Positions 25,801 through 33,655 of a DNA stretch of 64,000 bases are shown here, in pieces. Made by a program: the position numbers and the translations under genes. The DNA lies in contig NC_049987.1 of NCBI RefSeq assembly GCF_000003815.2, positions 20,771,072-20,835,071 on the forward strand, given 5' to 3'. The notes under the pieces are model-generated. The model was not told where the DNA came from. It saw only the letters and a program-made list of their open reading frames with translations, and ran no database searches. The stretch's first letter is position 1. Each line of letters begins with the position of its first letter. Source of the stretch: Branchiostoma floridae (taxonomy: Eukaryota > Chordata > Leptocardii > Amphioxiformes > Branchiostomatidae).

Positions 25801-26656
25801 ATAAAGATTTGCAGCATCACTAACTATACATGATCCATGATCATAACTATTCATAATGCTAAATAAAAATGATTTTAGAATAGTTTTGAAACTTATGTTG
25901 CAATTTATGTTGCATGTTGTGTCTTATGTTCAGCTTGCATCTTTGTTTTACTCCATGGGCTCCATTGATTCACGCTGTTTAGTCTTCAGAGATTAAAAGG
26001 AGGTTTATATATATCATATATGTTACCTCCTTGGAGAGAACCATAACTCTGACATGGGGTATGCAGATGTTTAATGTATAATAGATGCTTGAAACGGGAG
26101 CCTGCCAGACTGGGGTTAGTGGTGGAACTGGAAGTATCCCAGCATTCACCAAATACACATCTCACAATACACATCCCAGATCCCTGACTTCGAGCTGTGA
26201 CCCACAAGCCACAAGCATATGGACTTGTCATCTGCAACGTTACCCCACGGGCAGGGGCGGATCTCAGGATGATTCAAGCTCCACGGGCATCATTAATAAG
26301 ACATACACGTACAACTTTGTGTGCAGAAAAAAGCAAACAGACCACTGCCCTACACAGGACCACTGCCCTACATTAAGATTCAGACCATATGGTTCAGCGG
26401 ACGTGCAGACAGTAAAGTCAACATCAAAATGCAGACGACACCGGCCTTCAAAAATACCCGCCCCTCCCCCTAGCTTACCATCTTCCCATAAATTACCAAC
26501 CTGTGCTCTAAAAACCTGGACAGTTTTGCGTTCCAGAAAGGTGCCCCTCCATCCTGCTAAGGAACTGAAGCGCTGGCTTCTCTGTGCGACGTCTCTGATC
26601 TTAAATTTCGGCCCGAAACTACAGACGAACTTGGAGGACACCAGAATCGCCGCCAT
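3302..26656 (-). CDS. ABCB7: Mitochondrial ABC transporter ABCB7 (ATM1 family), complete 15-exon model
   Basis: Half-transporter of the mitochondrial inner membrane that exports a glutathione- or sulfur-containing compound needed for cytosolic Fe-S protein assembly. Coding exons, 5' to 3' (complement): 26656-26479, 25596-25538, 24620-24558, 23686-23480, 19433-19307, 18951-18765, 18265-18184, 17761-17585, 15981-15807, 7006-6849, 6330-6167, 5650-5521, 4802-4631, 4247-4144, 3592-3302. All junctions are AG/GT and phases agree, giving 757 aa; human ABCB7 is about 752. Residues 1-~60 are basic and Ser/Arg-rich, as expected of a mitochondrial presequence. The membrane domain contains [19 protein letters not shown] and NYETVKYFNNE, diagnostic for the family. 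Nucleotide-binding domain: Walker A GGSGSGKST 521-529, Q-loop Q569, signature [13 protein letters not shown] 625-637, Walker B IIVYDE 645-650, H-loop H681. The start is the ATG at 26656; an in-frame ATG 33 bp further upstream is the alternative. Exons 1-3 are the least conserved part of the model. Confidence 0.95.
4860..5215. repeat. Minisatellite copying the acceptor boundary of an ABCB7 exon
   Basis: The genuine exon 4631-4802 starts with the codons for [12 protein letters not shown]. About 45 bp of that exon start, with its CAG acceptor and adjoining intron, recur at about 4880-4926, 4999-5045 and 5165-5212, on the intron side. The first copies are spaced about 120 bp apart. They diverge progressively; one has lost the acceptor context. 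They are not full exons. Confidence 0.85.
5267..5308. repeat. CCAT/CCGT microsatellite
   Basis: Imperfect tetranucleotide run of TCCG and TCCA units inside an ABCB7 intron. No function is visible. Confidence 0.8.
5339..5393. repeat. Decayed copy of the donor-side end of an ABCB7 exon
   Basis: This stretch resembles the 3' part of the exon 5521-5650, which encodes [16 protein letters not shown]. It retains the order of the blocks but has many substitutions. It lies in the downstream intron, separated from the real exon by an AATC microsatellite. It fits the exon-boundary duplications elsewhere in the window. Confidence 0.65.
5421..5507. repeat. AATC microsatellite
   Basis: About 20 tandem TCAA units with a few CCAA/CCGA variants. 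The run ends 13 bp from the donor site of the ABCB7 exon 5521-5650. Confidence 0.9.
6453..6664. mobile_element. Short inverted-repeat element, 'ACTGTAAATGCA' family
   Basis: Starts TTACTGTAAATGCAGAAATG and ends with the inverse GCATTTACAGTGTAA. The interior is rich in GTTTGCGGT and its complement. A related copy lies at 62213-62405, and single ends of the same family occur at about 6825, 15508 and 28670. It lies in an ABCB7 intron and has no coding potential, so it is a MITE. Confidence 0.7.
7085..8362. repeat. Array of six degenerate copies of an ABCB7 exon start
   Basis: The genuine exon 6849-7006 begins with codons for [17 protein letters not shown]. Blocks of ~85 bp with that exon start, its acceptor AG and flanking intron recur at about 7095, 7219-7305, 7397-7482, 7576-7662, 7712-7802 and 8310-8360. 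Four still encode most of the peptide on the minus strand. Each breaks off after the codons for NFLG and lacks a donor, so none is a usable internal exon as it stands. Confidence 0.9.
8935..9433. mobile_element. ~500-bp element flanked by TTAA
   Basis: Terminal inverted repeats AGGGACATAGTGTAGAAAT and the near inverse of it (about 25 bp, imperfect) are bounded by TTAA at 8931-8934 and 9434-9437. TTAA duplication is typical of piggyBac-type insertion; assignment beyond that is inference. The interior (9060-9300) is much richer in CpG than the surrounding intron and has no long open frame. Confidence 0.6.
9530..11000. repeat. Direct duplication within an ABCB7 intron
   Basis: The blocks at about 9540-9860 and 10715-11000 share the same order of short matches, for example ACCACTTCAA.ATGAAGA, ACTTCTCCACA and AACATCTTTCTGCCACTT or close variants. 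They are about 1.17 kb apart. Neither has coding potential. They are an old direct duplication or two insertions of one repeat. Confidence 0.6.
11001..13233. other. ABCB7 intron and GPCR 5' flank, no coding gene seen
   Basis: No open frame here resembles a protein. A short block at about 11205-11230 (ACCAGAATCAGCTTCAC) resembles the sequence just before the GPCR start at about 13238-13256. It could be another duplicated splice-acceptor boundary or an alternative 5' UTR exon edge. Confidence 0.45.
13258..14541 (+). CDS. Class A G-protein-coupled receptor of the lysophospholipid/MECA type, nested in an ABCB7 intron
   Basis: Single coding exon, 427 aa from the ATG at 13258 (context CCACCATGT); no ATG lies further upstream in frame. 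CATTCTGTAG at 13227-13236 looks like a splice acceptor, so a 5' UTR intron is likely. Seven hydrophobic segments are visible. Family features include an N-terminus with N-glycosylation sites (NNSS, SNKT), [10 protein letters not shown] in TM2, no conserved TM3 cysteine, GWNCL after TM4 as in S1P/LPA receptors, and LNSAINPI in TM7. Two landmarks are altered: the DRY position reads NSY ([11 protein letters not shown]) and NPxxY reads NPIVS. A basic ~65-residue third loop and a long tail ending EYITTV follow. Ligand unknown. It lies antisense to its host gene. An AATAAA lies at 14976-14981. Confidence 0.85.
   Translation: MFNNSSVLQLDSNKTSVHEFDGPVPCLLWYLLNTNVPYSQAEEACSMYFKEFETGTTIIYGLTSGFIIITNAAVLWGIIGKRQLHTSFYFYMANLSLADILAGIALLCYPTVVLMGETSLYSRMIIATVVISSQVLSASALALQSGNSYIAVRHPTYFHNHADTANRNAGVAIVSSWLLSLLSLAPIMGWNCLDMPTQNCSTFYYTAYLGLVGGMIILLAITSLFTTISAFIALKQRQKNRFGQLTGAQPIQGNSSTQNRVGQNQPHNLAQKEAERKDQKSLNKIKTVLTYVGFAFMAWLLPLVLTSLCHDGNCLLPTGARGMVVLITLNSAINPIVSLVRTPDLRKAVWQNMTAIYRVPTALVTMIRGNLDNPRGVQGVPLSATNMQGGAVQNTPAGHSNAPVNLALAGPDTASLQVMNIEYITTV
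14976..14981 (+). terminator. Polyadenylation signal AATAAA of the nested GPCR gene
   Basis: First canonical AATAAA after the receptor stop codon, giving a 3' UTR of about 450 bases. Confidence 0.55.
16519..17060. repeat. Direct duplication around a tRNA-like sequence in an ABCB7 intron
   Basis: A ~60-bp block containing TTTAGACGACTCCGAA and ACAAGTTGTGTA occurs at about 16525-16580 and 16995-17050. A second shared block, TTTAACATCCAG, occurs at 16633 and 16853. The tRNA-Leu-like sequence lies between the copies. It may be two insertions of a tRNA-derived repeat. Confidence 0.55.
16690..16778 (+). pseudogene. tRNA-Leu-like sequence (pseudogene or SINE head)
   Basis: GTCAGGACGGCCGAGCGGTC matches the 5' end of animal tRNA-Leu genes, including box A. 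GGGTCCGAATCCC about 50 bases on is a near-perfect box B and T-arm. The anticodon arm is disturbed and the 3' strand (TTGTTCAAC) does not pair with GTCAGGA to form an acceptor stem. It is therefore a decayed tRNA-Leu or the head of a tRNA-derived SINE, not a working tRNA. Confidence 0.6.
19039..19170. mobile_element. Partial copy of the 'CTAGTTCACCTTTA' MITE
   Basis: Starts CTAGTTCACCTTTACCTG and continues with GTAAAC, GTCGAC.GAC and TTTCAAACT blocks in the order seen in the complete element at 55164-55380. No clear right end is visible. It lies beside the ABCB7 exon 19307-19433. Confidence 0.5.
20748..22130. repeat. Two direct copies of a ~650-750-bp dispersed repeat
   Basis: Blocks such as GACCGTCAACAA.AGTCGC, CTGAAGAGAAGT, AGTCTAAAATGC and CGCTTATGAATATT occur in the same order at 20757-21300 and 21520-21960. 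They lead into the 163-bp tandem repeat that follows. No protein is encoded. I read the whole as one composite transposon-derived repeat cluster in an ABCB7 intron. Confidence 0.65.
22085..22735. repeat. 163-bp tandem repeat, about four copies
   Basis: CAAATTTCAG marks successive units at about 22085, 22248, 22411 and 22574, a spacing of 162-163 bp, with a diverged unit at about 22734. Each unit contains ACCAGGGTACAGG and AAGTGTCCTTTTTTGG. A 205-codon open frame across it only reflects the repeat. Confidence 0.85.
22797..22827. repeat. GAAA microsatellite
   Basis: Seven to eight GAAA units at the end of the repeat cluster, followed by ACCATACCTATGGTATGG, a short palindrome that probably marks the end of the transposon-derived repeat. 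Confidence 0.8.
22909..23027. mobile_element. 119-bp palindromic MITE
   Basis: Arms starting TATTCAAATACAATTCAATC are repeated as the exact inverse at 22995-23027. The centre holds further inverted copies of GATATTTACTTCC. It has no coding capacity. A foldback element in an ABCB7 intron. Confidence 0.85.
24727..24860. mobile_element. MITE with CTCCAAGCAGAGGTTG ends (copy 1)
   Basis: The left end TCTCCAAGCAGAGGTTGATT and the inverse of TCTACAAGCAGAGGTTGGTT bound 134 bp. The inner arms (AAATATTTTGACC / GGTCACATTTT) also pair. A shorter member of the same family sits at 51524-51602. Confidence 0.8.
25034..25345. repeat. Direct duplication in ABCB7 intron 2
   Basis: ACAATGACATCTGTACCCC at about 25050 and ACAATGACACCTGTACCCC at about 25272 start two ~75-bp similar blocks that both continue with GGTCA and CAAAGCAGT. 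Spacing is about 222 bp. Non-coding. Confidence 0.6.
25341..25446. mobile_element. Half copy of the 41.9-kb palindromic MITE
   Basis: AGATCGCGTGCTGTTCCCTG through CTGGTAGAGACTA matches one arm of the foldback element at 41861-42061, but the other arm is absent. Similar 14-bp sequences (GAATAAGGTCGCAG / GAATAAGGCCACAG) flank it directly. Confidence 0.7.
25677..25760 (-). mobile_element. 3' end fragment of the I-like LINE
   Basis: A GTT repeat is followed by TCGTTTAACGTCTA, TTTCGCTAGACGTGG and TCTCTTGGTGCTGGGT. These match, with a few changes, the 3' end of the full LINE at 35994-36072. It is a severely 5'-truncated insertion in the same orientation, in ABCB7 intron 1, ending in the same CAA-type tail. 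Confidence 0.8.
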
Positions 26657-26993
26657 TTTGGATGGAAATGTGAGGGTATGTAAGGTCATTGACCTAAGAA
26701 TATCCTTCCGCGCCCATTCATGTAAGGATTTAAGGGCTTATAACCACGTATTTAATGATAAGATATTTGATAAATATTTAAAGTAAAATCAGATATTTTA
26801 GAATTGGGCCCAAACTAATCACAAGAGTACAAATGCACCTTTTGGGGGATTTACTTTTTTGGTGGTGAAATCCTAGCGCATAAATATCAGGTCACGGTGC
26901 TGTGCTGAGGCTGGTGTTTCAGAAGTTGTGATGAAATTTTTGTGATGATTTCACGGATGCCATACCTTGATTTATGACGATCTGCTTGGCGTT
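26657..26993. promoter_or_regulatory. Divergent promoter region shared by ABCB7 and UPRT
   Basis: Only 337 bp lie between the two start codons, which point away from each other. Both 5' UTRs and promoters must fit here, or the genes use far upstream untranslated exons. I see no obvious TATA box at a convincing position. Confidence 0.65.
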
Positions 26994-29900
26994 ATGGCGA
27001 CCATAACATCTAACAATGCCTGTCCAGACTTCGGCCCTAGCGTCAAGGTCCTGAAGAGCACCGGGCAGCTGAGAGAGTTACAGACTGTGCTGAGGGATGT
27101 GTGAGTGCCCCTCCCCCTTTTGTTATCATATTCAAGCAATATTAGATGTTTTGAAGACGATAATCATTTACATAACAAAAATATTATCTATTGTTCATGT
27201 GACTAAAAGCCTCTGAAGTCATGGAAATCATATCATAAACCACTCTCAAGAGTTTCCAATTCACAAACACACCAACAAACTAACAAACTGACTCATACAT
27301 GAAAATTTGTTGCCCAAATTTACCTTAACACCTGAAATCTGTCGTGTTGGCGTAATGATTAGGGTATTTGGCCCATAGCCCAGAGGTACTGGGTTCGAAT
27401 CCCATTACATGCCACTGTTGTGCCCATGAGAAAGGCACTTGACTTAATACAACTTTCCCACCCAGCTGTTAAAAGTTAAAGGTTTGGGAGGTAAAAGGGG
27501 GGTTCGCTTAAAAGGCTGGGTTGTCTACCAGGCCAGGCTACCTGGCCTGTCTACCTGGCCTGGCTATCACGTCAGGCTACTCAGATCCCCCCATTCATAG
27601 CCCCATCATATGGCACTCAGCCAAAATAGCTGATTGACAGGCATAGTAATTGCTGATCTCCAACCCTGCTAGTGCCAGTGACCCAAGGTTGCCCTGTCCA
27701 CCACTGGCTGGGCCCTTTGGGAATGTGTCTGGGAGGCCTTGCTTGCAGCATGTCAGGAACACAAGTACCAGCACTGTGTTTGTGGGTGTGTAAATGTGTG
27801 TGTGTGTGTGTGTGTGTAAGAATGGGCTTGCCAGCAACAGAAATTTGTTTCTTTATTGAATATCTATCTTCTAGAACAGAAAATATCTCAGCTTGTGCAA
27901 CAAGAAGGGAGAGCATAAATCACTTGCTCACTGTAAAGCTAAACTTGTATTGACTAAGGAGGGTACTGTATAATTACATGTACCTCCTTGTTCTCTATGC
28001 TAGTATGCCATGTTGACATATACAATCTTAGTAGTCACATAGCATTTTTGAGGCTGTGGATTGTTATCCACTGTACAATTTTTGTGTCCAGGACAGAGCC
28101 CAATCCTCTCCTTCCACTGACAATAATCTCTCCAACCCCCTTGTACAAGTTGGAGTGGGGAAAGTACTGTTAACAGATTTTGTGACATGTCAAAGGATTT
28201 GAACCCAGGACCTCTGTTTTCTAGGTCTAACACCCTAAAGCATTTACCGAACACAGTACTGGTACAGTACTTGAATGTGTTCCTGACAGCTGCAAGGAAG
28301 GCCTCCCAGTCCGAAGGGTCCAGACAGTGGACACTGGCAGGGTTGAAAATTAGCAATTACTATGCCTGTCAATCAGCTATTTTGGCTGAGTGCCACATGA
28401 TGGGGGTATGAATGGGGGGATCTGAGTAGCCTGACGTGATAGCCAGGCCAGGTAGACAGGCCAGGTAGCCTGGCCTGGTAGACAGCCCAGCCTTTTAAGC
28501 GAACCCGGTAAAAGGGAGGTTAAGTTAAAATCTAAAGCCATCACCAGTTCGAACCAGTACCTCAATGCATTAATTTTTTTCTCCCTCTTCCAGTGAAACA
28601 TCGAGAAGTGATTTTGTGTTTTGTGCAGACAGACTGGTAAGTGTTGTTACCTCAGAATGATATCAATGCTGTAAATGCATTTAAGTTTGCAGGGATTTAG
28701 TTTAGAAGTAGGAAGAAAATGGAGTGTTTGCATGGTTGTTTCGAGTTTATCATAGTCAAGGCTCGAAATACCACCTGCATATGCAGGTTAGTGCAGGTAA
28801 AATTAGAGCTGTGCAGGTATTTCTGATGTCTACCTGCACCTAACCTGCACTGGTCCATATACTGGGTTTTATACACAAATGTCCTATGATGCAGGTGACT
28901 GTGGATGGTTATCAGCTGCACTGTTAGTTACTACCTATTACGTATATAAAAGAATAAATAGCAATGATTCCTCAGCAATTTAGTATGATCCATACTTCCT
29001 AAATTCAGAGTGGTGCAGGTAAAATTTGTTTGGTGCAGGTAATTTCAATGTTACCTGCACTAGTGCAGGTTTGAAGAAAAAAGTATTTCGAGCCCTGATA
29101 GTGCTATAGTCACACATGAACGGTGCCCTTATGGACAGCCACCTGCTAGTAACTGGACAAGGATTCTTTAGAGACAGTTCACAGTCGTTTGGCGTACAAA
29201 TTTTAGCAATCACTATGAAACATAAGACCACCACAAATGCTTAGAACTGCATTTTCAGTACTTTGGGTATTTTGTTACCTTCATCAACACATGCCTTCAA
29301 TAGACAATTCCCTCGGTCTTACAAAATGTTCCTTTCTTGCCCCCCACAGATCAGACTAGTTGTTGAAGAAGGTCTGAACCAGCTGCCGTATTCCCCATTG
29401 TCAGTTACCACACCAACAGGTTGGTCACTGGTATTAGACTTGCATTGTCAGTGACTTGGTGACTGTTCATTTGAATTGTACATTGTCCAGTTACCAAGGC
29501 TAGACCTTGATAATAGCCTTCGGGTAGTTGGGCAGCTGTGGCGGTGTTTCTCACTATACAGCCAAATTAATCAAATTAAATCAAATCAAGAAGGCTGCAG
29601 TACTGTCTGACAGTCAGAAATTTGACGTGCATGCTTATTTACACTGATGAGGTTTCAATGCTGTTTCATGCTAGAAATGACAATCATTGTTTAATTCTGA
29701 AGAGTGCAAAGATGTCACAATTCCACATGAACATAGAAGGCATGTCACTTGTTGAGAGGAAAACTGTGTATTTTCATGTTAACCATCTTATGTTTATGCT
29801 ACAGGCTACGGGTATGATGGGATCACTTTTGAGAAAGGCAACTGTGGTGTCAGCATCATGAGAAGTGGTGAGTGAATGAAATATGTCTTCTGATGTATGT

Positions 29901-32344
29901 ATGCATCATTATCATTATTGCTTGAGAAGAACCACCCCTTGAGCTTGGTAGAAAAATCCACCTCACTCGTACAGAAGAGTAGGGATCCTTCCCTAAATTA
30001 GTAAATAAGTGTTTCAAACATCAGTCCAGTCTTTGATATAATATGCAATTTGGTCTTACTAGACAAAACAAGTGTGTGAGGCCTAAAGGCATTTTTTTTT
30101 CACAAAACCAGTGAAATGTCTGTGACCACCTTTTGTACAGGTGAGGATACTGTGTTAGGCCTAAAGCCAGGCATTTTTTTTTTCGTGCAAATACAAGTGA
30201 AATGTCTGTATTCACCTGTTGTACAGGTGAGGATAGTGTGTCAGGCCTAAAGGCATTGTTTTTTCTTGCAAAACCAACTGAAGTGTCTGGTTAACCACCT
30301 GTTGTACAGGTGAGGATACTGTGTTAGGCCTAAAGCCAGGCATTGTTTTTTCGTGCAAAACAAGTGAAATGTGTGTAACCACCTGTTGTACAAAACTAGT
30401 GTGTGAGGCCTAAAGGTAGTCTGTGTAACACAAACTCTGCTGTCCAGGGCTGTAACTGGCCCCTCCCCGCTAGGGGGCTGCCAGATGTTTGGCGGGCTGC
30501 TATAAGTAAGATTTAATCAGGCTAGCCTAAAGGTATTGTTTTTTCTTGCGAAAAAAAGTGACGGATCTAGTTAACCACCTCTTGTACAGGTGAGGCGATG
30601 GAGCAGGGTCTGAGGGACTGCTGCAGGTCCATCAGGATAGGCAAGATCCTCATCCAGAGCGAGGCTGACACGCGAGAGGCGAAGGTCTACTACGCCAAGT
30701 TTCCTCAGGACATAGAGGGCAGAAAAGTGCTGCTCATGTACCCCATTCTCAGTAAGTCTCCCTGCAGAGTGGCTGTTATATAACATTATGTTGGTGTTAC
30801 CATTAAGTTAAGACAATTTCTTCATGTCTTACCTTGTACCCCCCCCCCCCCCCAAGAACCTTGAGGTCAAGGGACTAGGTACTGTAGGTAGGTAGGTAAC
30901 ATTAAGTTAGTATTTTTCTGTAGTTACCTGTATTTCTATAAGTATGTTTAGTTTACTATTGAATTTTAGTTCCATCTACTCTGTCTACTTTTGCACTTTA
31001 CCTTACCTTCAAACTTTAAGTTAGCTTAAATGTTGTCAATTCTACTCTTTCATATTGTACATACACTTTACTTCTATGTGTCTAACGTAATCTTTTTGTA
31101 TTTCCTTTGTTTCTTTTCTTGTCTCCATGCAAAGGTGGGCGCGGTGAGTAGGCCCCCTGCAGATTATTTTTTGTAAACTATGCTGTTTGTTTTCCTGTTA
31201 TATTGTAAAGGATTTTTTTTTAAATTCGATTGATCATTTTATGATTTGTCTTGGATTCAGCTTATGGATGTAACGTTATGACTATAAGATTCAAAGATGA
31301 TGTTGTGCTTTCTTCTTAGCTTTCTGGTAGATCTGGAAAATGTGTGTGTGTGTGTGTGTCTGTTTCATGTGTGTTTGTTTGCATCACGCATGTGCATGTA
31401 CGTGTATACAAGCTTTTTATTGACGTCATTATATGATACTAATTATAATTTCAATCCAACGACAACCATGTTGGCGGGTAATTGAGTTAAGCAGTATTAT
31501 CTTTGTTTGGTTAACAGACGTACCCTGTAATCCAAATGGCACAGATGATGTCAAATGAAAAACCTGTATAGTTACATGTTTTTCACAGTGCTTTCTAGTC
31601 CTCACCTTAAGTTTGCTTTATTTCCCCTGCAGGTTCGGGAAATACCGCCATCCAGGCTGTCCAGGTGCTGAAGGAACATGGGGTGAAGGAGAGCAACATC
31701 CTGCTTCTCAGTCTGTTTGTGACCCCACATGGTGAGTTTTAAAACACAGGGCACTTCAAACTTGGAAATACCATTTCAATGTGTAATATTATCTTTTGGA
31801 AGATGAGAAATCTCCTTAAGCACACAAGTTTGAGCAGAAATAATTTGATGCAAATACAAAATGTACTTACAATTAGAATTACCCAAGGAGACCACTCAGG
31901 TTCATGTGGACAGGACTCTTGCATCAGTGGGAAAAAATGTCTAAGGGACCACCTAAAGTGTACATGTGAAGGTAGTTCACTAGTCCAGGTTTGACTGGAT
32001 ATATTTAATAATATGTTTTTCCAGGTGCCATAGAGTCTATTGTACCTCATGTTTTAGTTGCGATTTGATCATGTTTTATTGTTCCAAACAATTTTTTAGA
32101 AATCTAACAGAGATTGTGTCTTTTCCTGGTGTCATAGACTCTGTTTTACCTCATACCACATTTTGATCACATTTATATTGTGTTTTATTGATTAAAACAG
32201 TTTTGGAGTAATCTAACGGAGATTGTTTGTATCTCAGCTCTGCAGACAGTGACAGAGGAACACCCTGAGATGACCATCCTGACGTCAGAGATCCACCCGC
32301 ACGTTCCTGTCCACTTTGGGCAGAAGTACTTCGGCACTGACTGA
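26994..32344 (+). CDS. UPRT: Uracil phosphoribosyltransferase homologue UPRT, complete 7-exon model
   Basis: Animal UPRT homologue. Bacterial relatives convert uracil and PRPP to UMP; activity of the animal proteins is doubtful. Exons: 26994-27100, 28594-28636, 29350-29419, 29805-29867, 30590-30751, 31633-31731, 32238-32344. All are GT/AG with matching phases, giving 216 aa. Human UPRT is about 309 aa with an N-terminal extension absent here. Strong family blocks are DRLIRLVVEEGLNQLP, EKGNCGVSIMRSG, MEQGLRDCCRSIRIGKILIQ and the C-terminal HFGQKYFGTD. The PRPP loop reads MYPILSSGNT; bacterial enzymes have an aspartate and TGG here, so a key residue differs, as in vertebrates. The start codon is the only ATG in frame in exon 1. 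Intron 1 holds a SINE and two DNA elements; exon 5 is preceded by copies of its acceptor. Confidence 0.93.
27341..27480 (+). mobile_element. tRNA-derived SINE
   Basis: GTTGGCGTAATGATTAGGG resembles box A and GGGTTCGAATCCC is a consensus box B about 50 bases on. A conserved-looking body with ATGAGAAAGGCACTTGACTT follows. Similar bodies occur at about 55940-55990 and 63208-63240. It sits directly before the 1007-bp element in UPRT intron 1. Confidence 0.7.
27500..28506. mobile_element. 1007-bp DNA element with ~280-bp terminal inverted repeats (Mutator-like)
   Basis: GGGTTCGCTTAAAAGGCTGG at the left end is inverted at the right end, and similarity continues inward for about 280 bp, including several CCAGGCCAGG blocks. 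A perfect 10-bp direct repeat, GGTAAAAGGG, flanks it (27490-27499 and 28507-28516). Long terminal repeats plus a 9-11-bp duplication suggest a MULE. No transposase frame is visible; the centre has a TG microsatellite at about 27788-27816. Confidence 0.8.
28756..29098. mobile_element. MITE with GGCTCGAAATAC ends
   Basis: TCAAGGCTCGAAATACCACC at the left and the inverse of TCAGGGCTCGAAATAC at the right enclose ~343 bp with many ACCTGCA/TGCAGGT motifs on both strands. The flanks (CATAGTCA / ATAGTGC) weakly resemble an 8-bp hAT duplication. It lies in UPRT intron 2. Confidence 0.65.
30045..30560. repeat. Minisatellite copying the acceptor of UPRT exon 5
   Basis: The genuine acceptor reads ACCTCTTGTACAG then GTGAGGCGATG. 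Copies with TTGTACAGGTGAGGATA lie at about 30134, 30221 and 30302, a decayed one at 30384, and partial ones at about 30065 and 30530. Spacing is 80-90 bp. Each unit also carries GTTAGGCCTAAAG and ends in a T-run. They lie upstream of the exon. Confidence 0.9.
30839..30854. repeat. Poly-C tract
   Basis: About 16 consecutive C residues in UPRT intron 5. Homopolymers this long are also prone to sequencing error. Confidence 0.8.
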
Positions 32345-33187
32345 AGCCTCACAGAACAACACAAATATCATTTAAGCTAGATTACCATTGGTTTCTCCCA
32401 ATAGAGATACTTTTTAGGCTCAGGGATGTCAGGCATACAAAACTGGCAGAAAAAATTATAATATAAAGTAAATCATGTTGTTTTTTATACATCATATGAA
32501 GAAAATCATACTACATGTACTTGTACAATGGAAGATACAGCATTTTATCAGAAAAAAAGATAATTTTTGAATACTTAGATTTTAGTATGTAAGTCTTCCT
32601 GTACTAAATGAATGATGATGATGTACTACTATTTGTAAATATTTATATATTTCTAAATGCAAATTCTCAATCATGATTCTGGGATGTATTAATATCATAG
32701 TAGGCCAGCTTTTACATGTATGTATGTACAGGCAAAGTGTTAACACTTTCATCATGCTTTAGCCATTTGGGGCTAATTCAATGTCAAAGAAATTAAAAGC
32801 CTGGCTACCTTTAGGTGAAAACAATGTGCAGTGTGTTTTATCATATTTGTTGACATGCAGCTATGACTGCCCAAACAAGGATGACAGGGCAAACTCGGGG
32901 TCAATATAAGGGCAACGATGATGATAGTGGAGCTACTGAGCGCAGAATGAATGGTTTTAGCCTGGAATGCAGCATACTAGTAGTCTCTTTTGTCCTCTCC
33001 ACAAATACTTGCAAGTACTGGGCGTCCAAACCTGCCAGATGTCAGGCTAGCTTTTAGGTTTTCAAGTCACAACCTGGGGTGTAGATCAGGTCTTGATGAC
33101 TTAATCTGAGCACTGTATAGATAAGCCTCTTTTAGCACAAATCTGTATTTGTTGGGGACTAGGCAGTAGGGAGAAGCTTACGTTATG

Positions 33188-33193
33188 AATAAA
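33188..33193 (+). terminator. Candidate polyadenylation signal AATAAA for UPRT
   Basis: First canonical AATAAA on the plus strand after the UPRT stop codon, about 845 bp downstream and 125 bp from the opposing TBRG1 signals. A nearer non-canonical signal is possible. Confidence 0.35.
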
Positions 33194-33313
33194 TTATGTG
33201 GAATCTTCAATAATAACATGCTCAATGTGTGACTCTTCTCAACTAAGACTAAAGGAGACAACAACCCAAAAGGGAATGATTACAAAAGAACAAATTTACT
33301 CATGTAGCAACGA

Positions 33314-33326
33314 TTTATTGTTTATT
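33314..33326 (-). terminator. Tandem AATAAA signals for TBRG1
   Basis: Two AATAAA hexamers on the minus strand (plus-strand TTTATTGTTTATT), about 330 bp beyond the TBRG1 stop codon. They are the likely transcript end. Confidence 0.55.
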
Positions 33327-33655
33327 CATGCCCGCTGGGACACAAAAAACTGCTGCCATACAGCATCACAGAATCTGACATAGGTCTACTCGTCTCAAGT
33401 TCACAATCATAACACTACACTGTAACATTGGGTATGCCAGTTTCAAATATGCCTTTACAAGGAATAAGGTAATATGATGTATACAATAATTGATACTCAC
33501 TGTATAACATTTAGCAATCCCATTGGTTTTGATTGCAAGTCACATCGAGAAGATACAAGTCATATTAGCATTATACATGTAACTTCAAGTAGTACTAGTA
33601 GTACAGCTACAAGTATACAGCTTTTATATACATATAATAATATATGTACATGTAT

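Noticed and set aside
26085-26786. 233-codon plus-strand open frame opposite ABCB7 exon 1
   Set aside because: Antisense to the well-supported first exon; composition low in protein-like character and no splice evidence.
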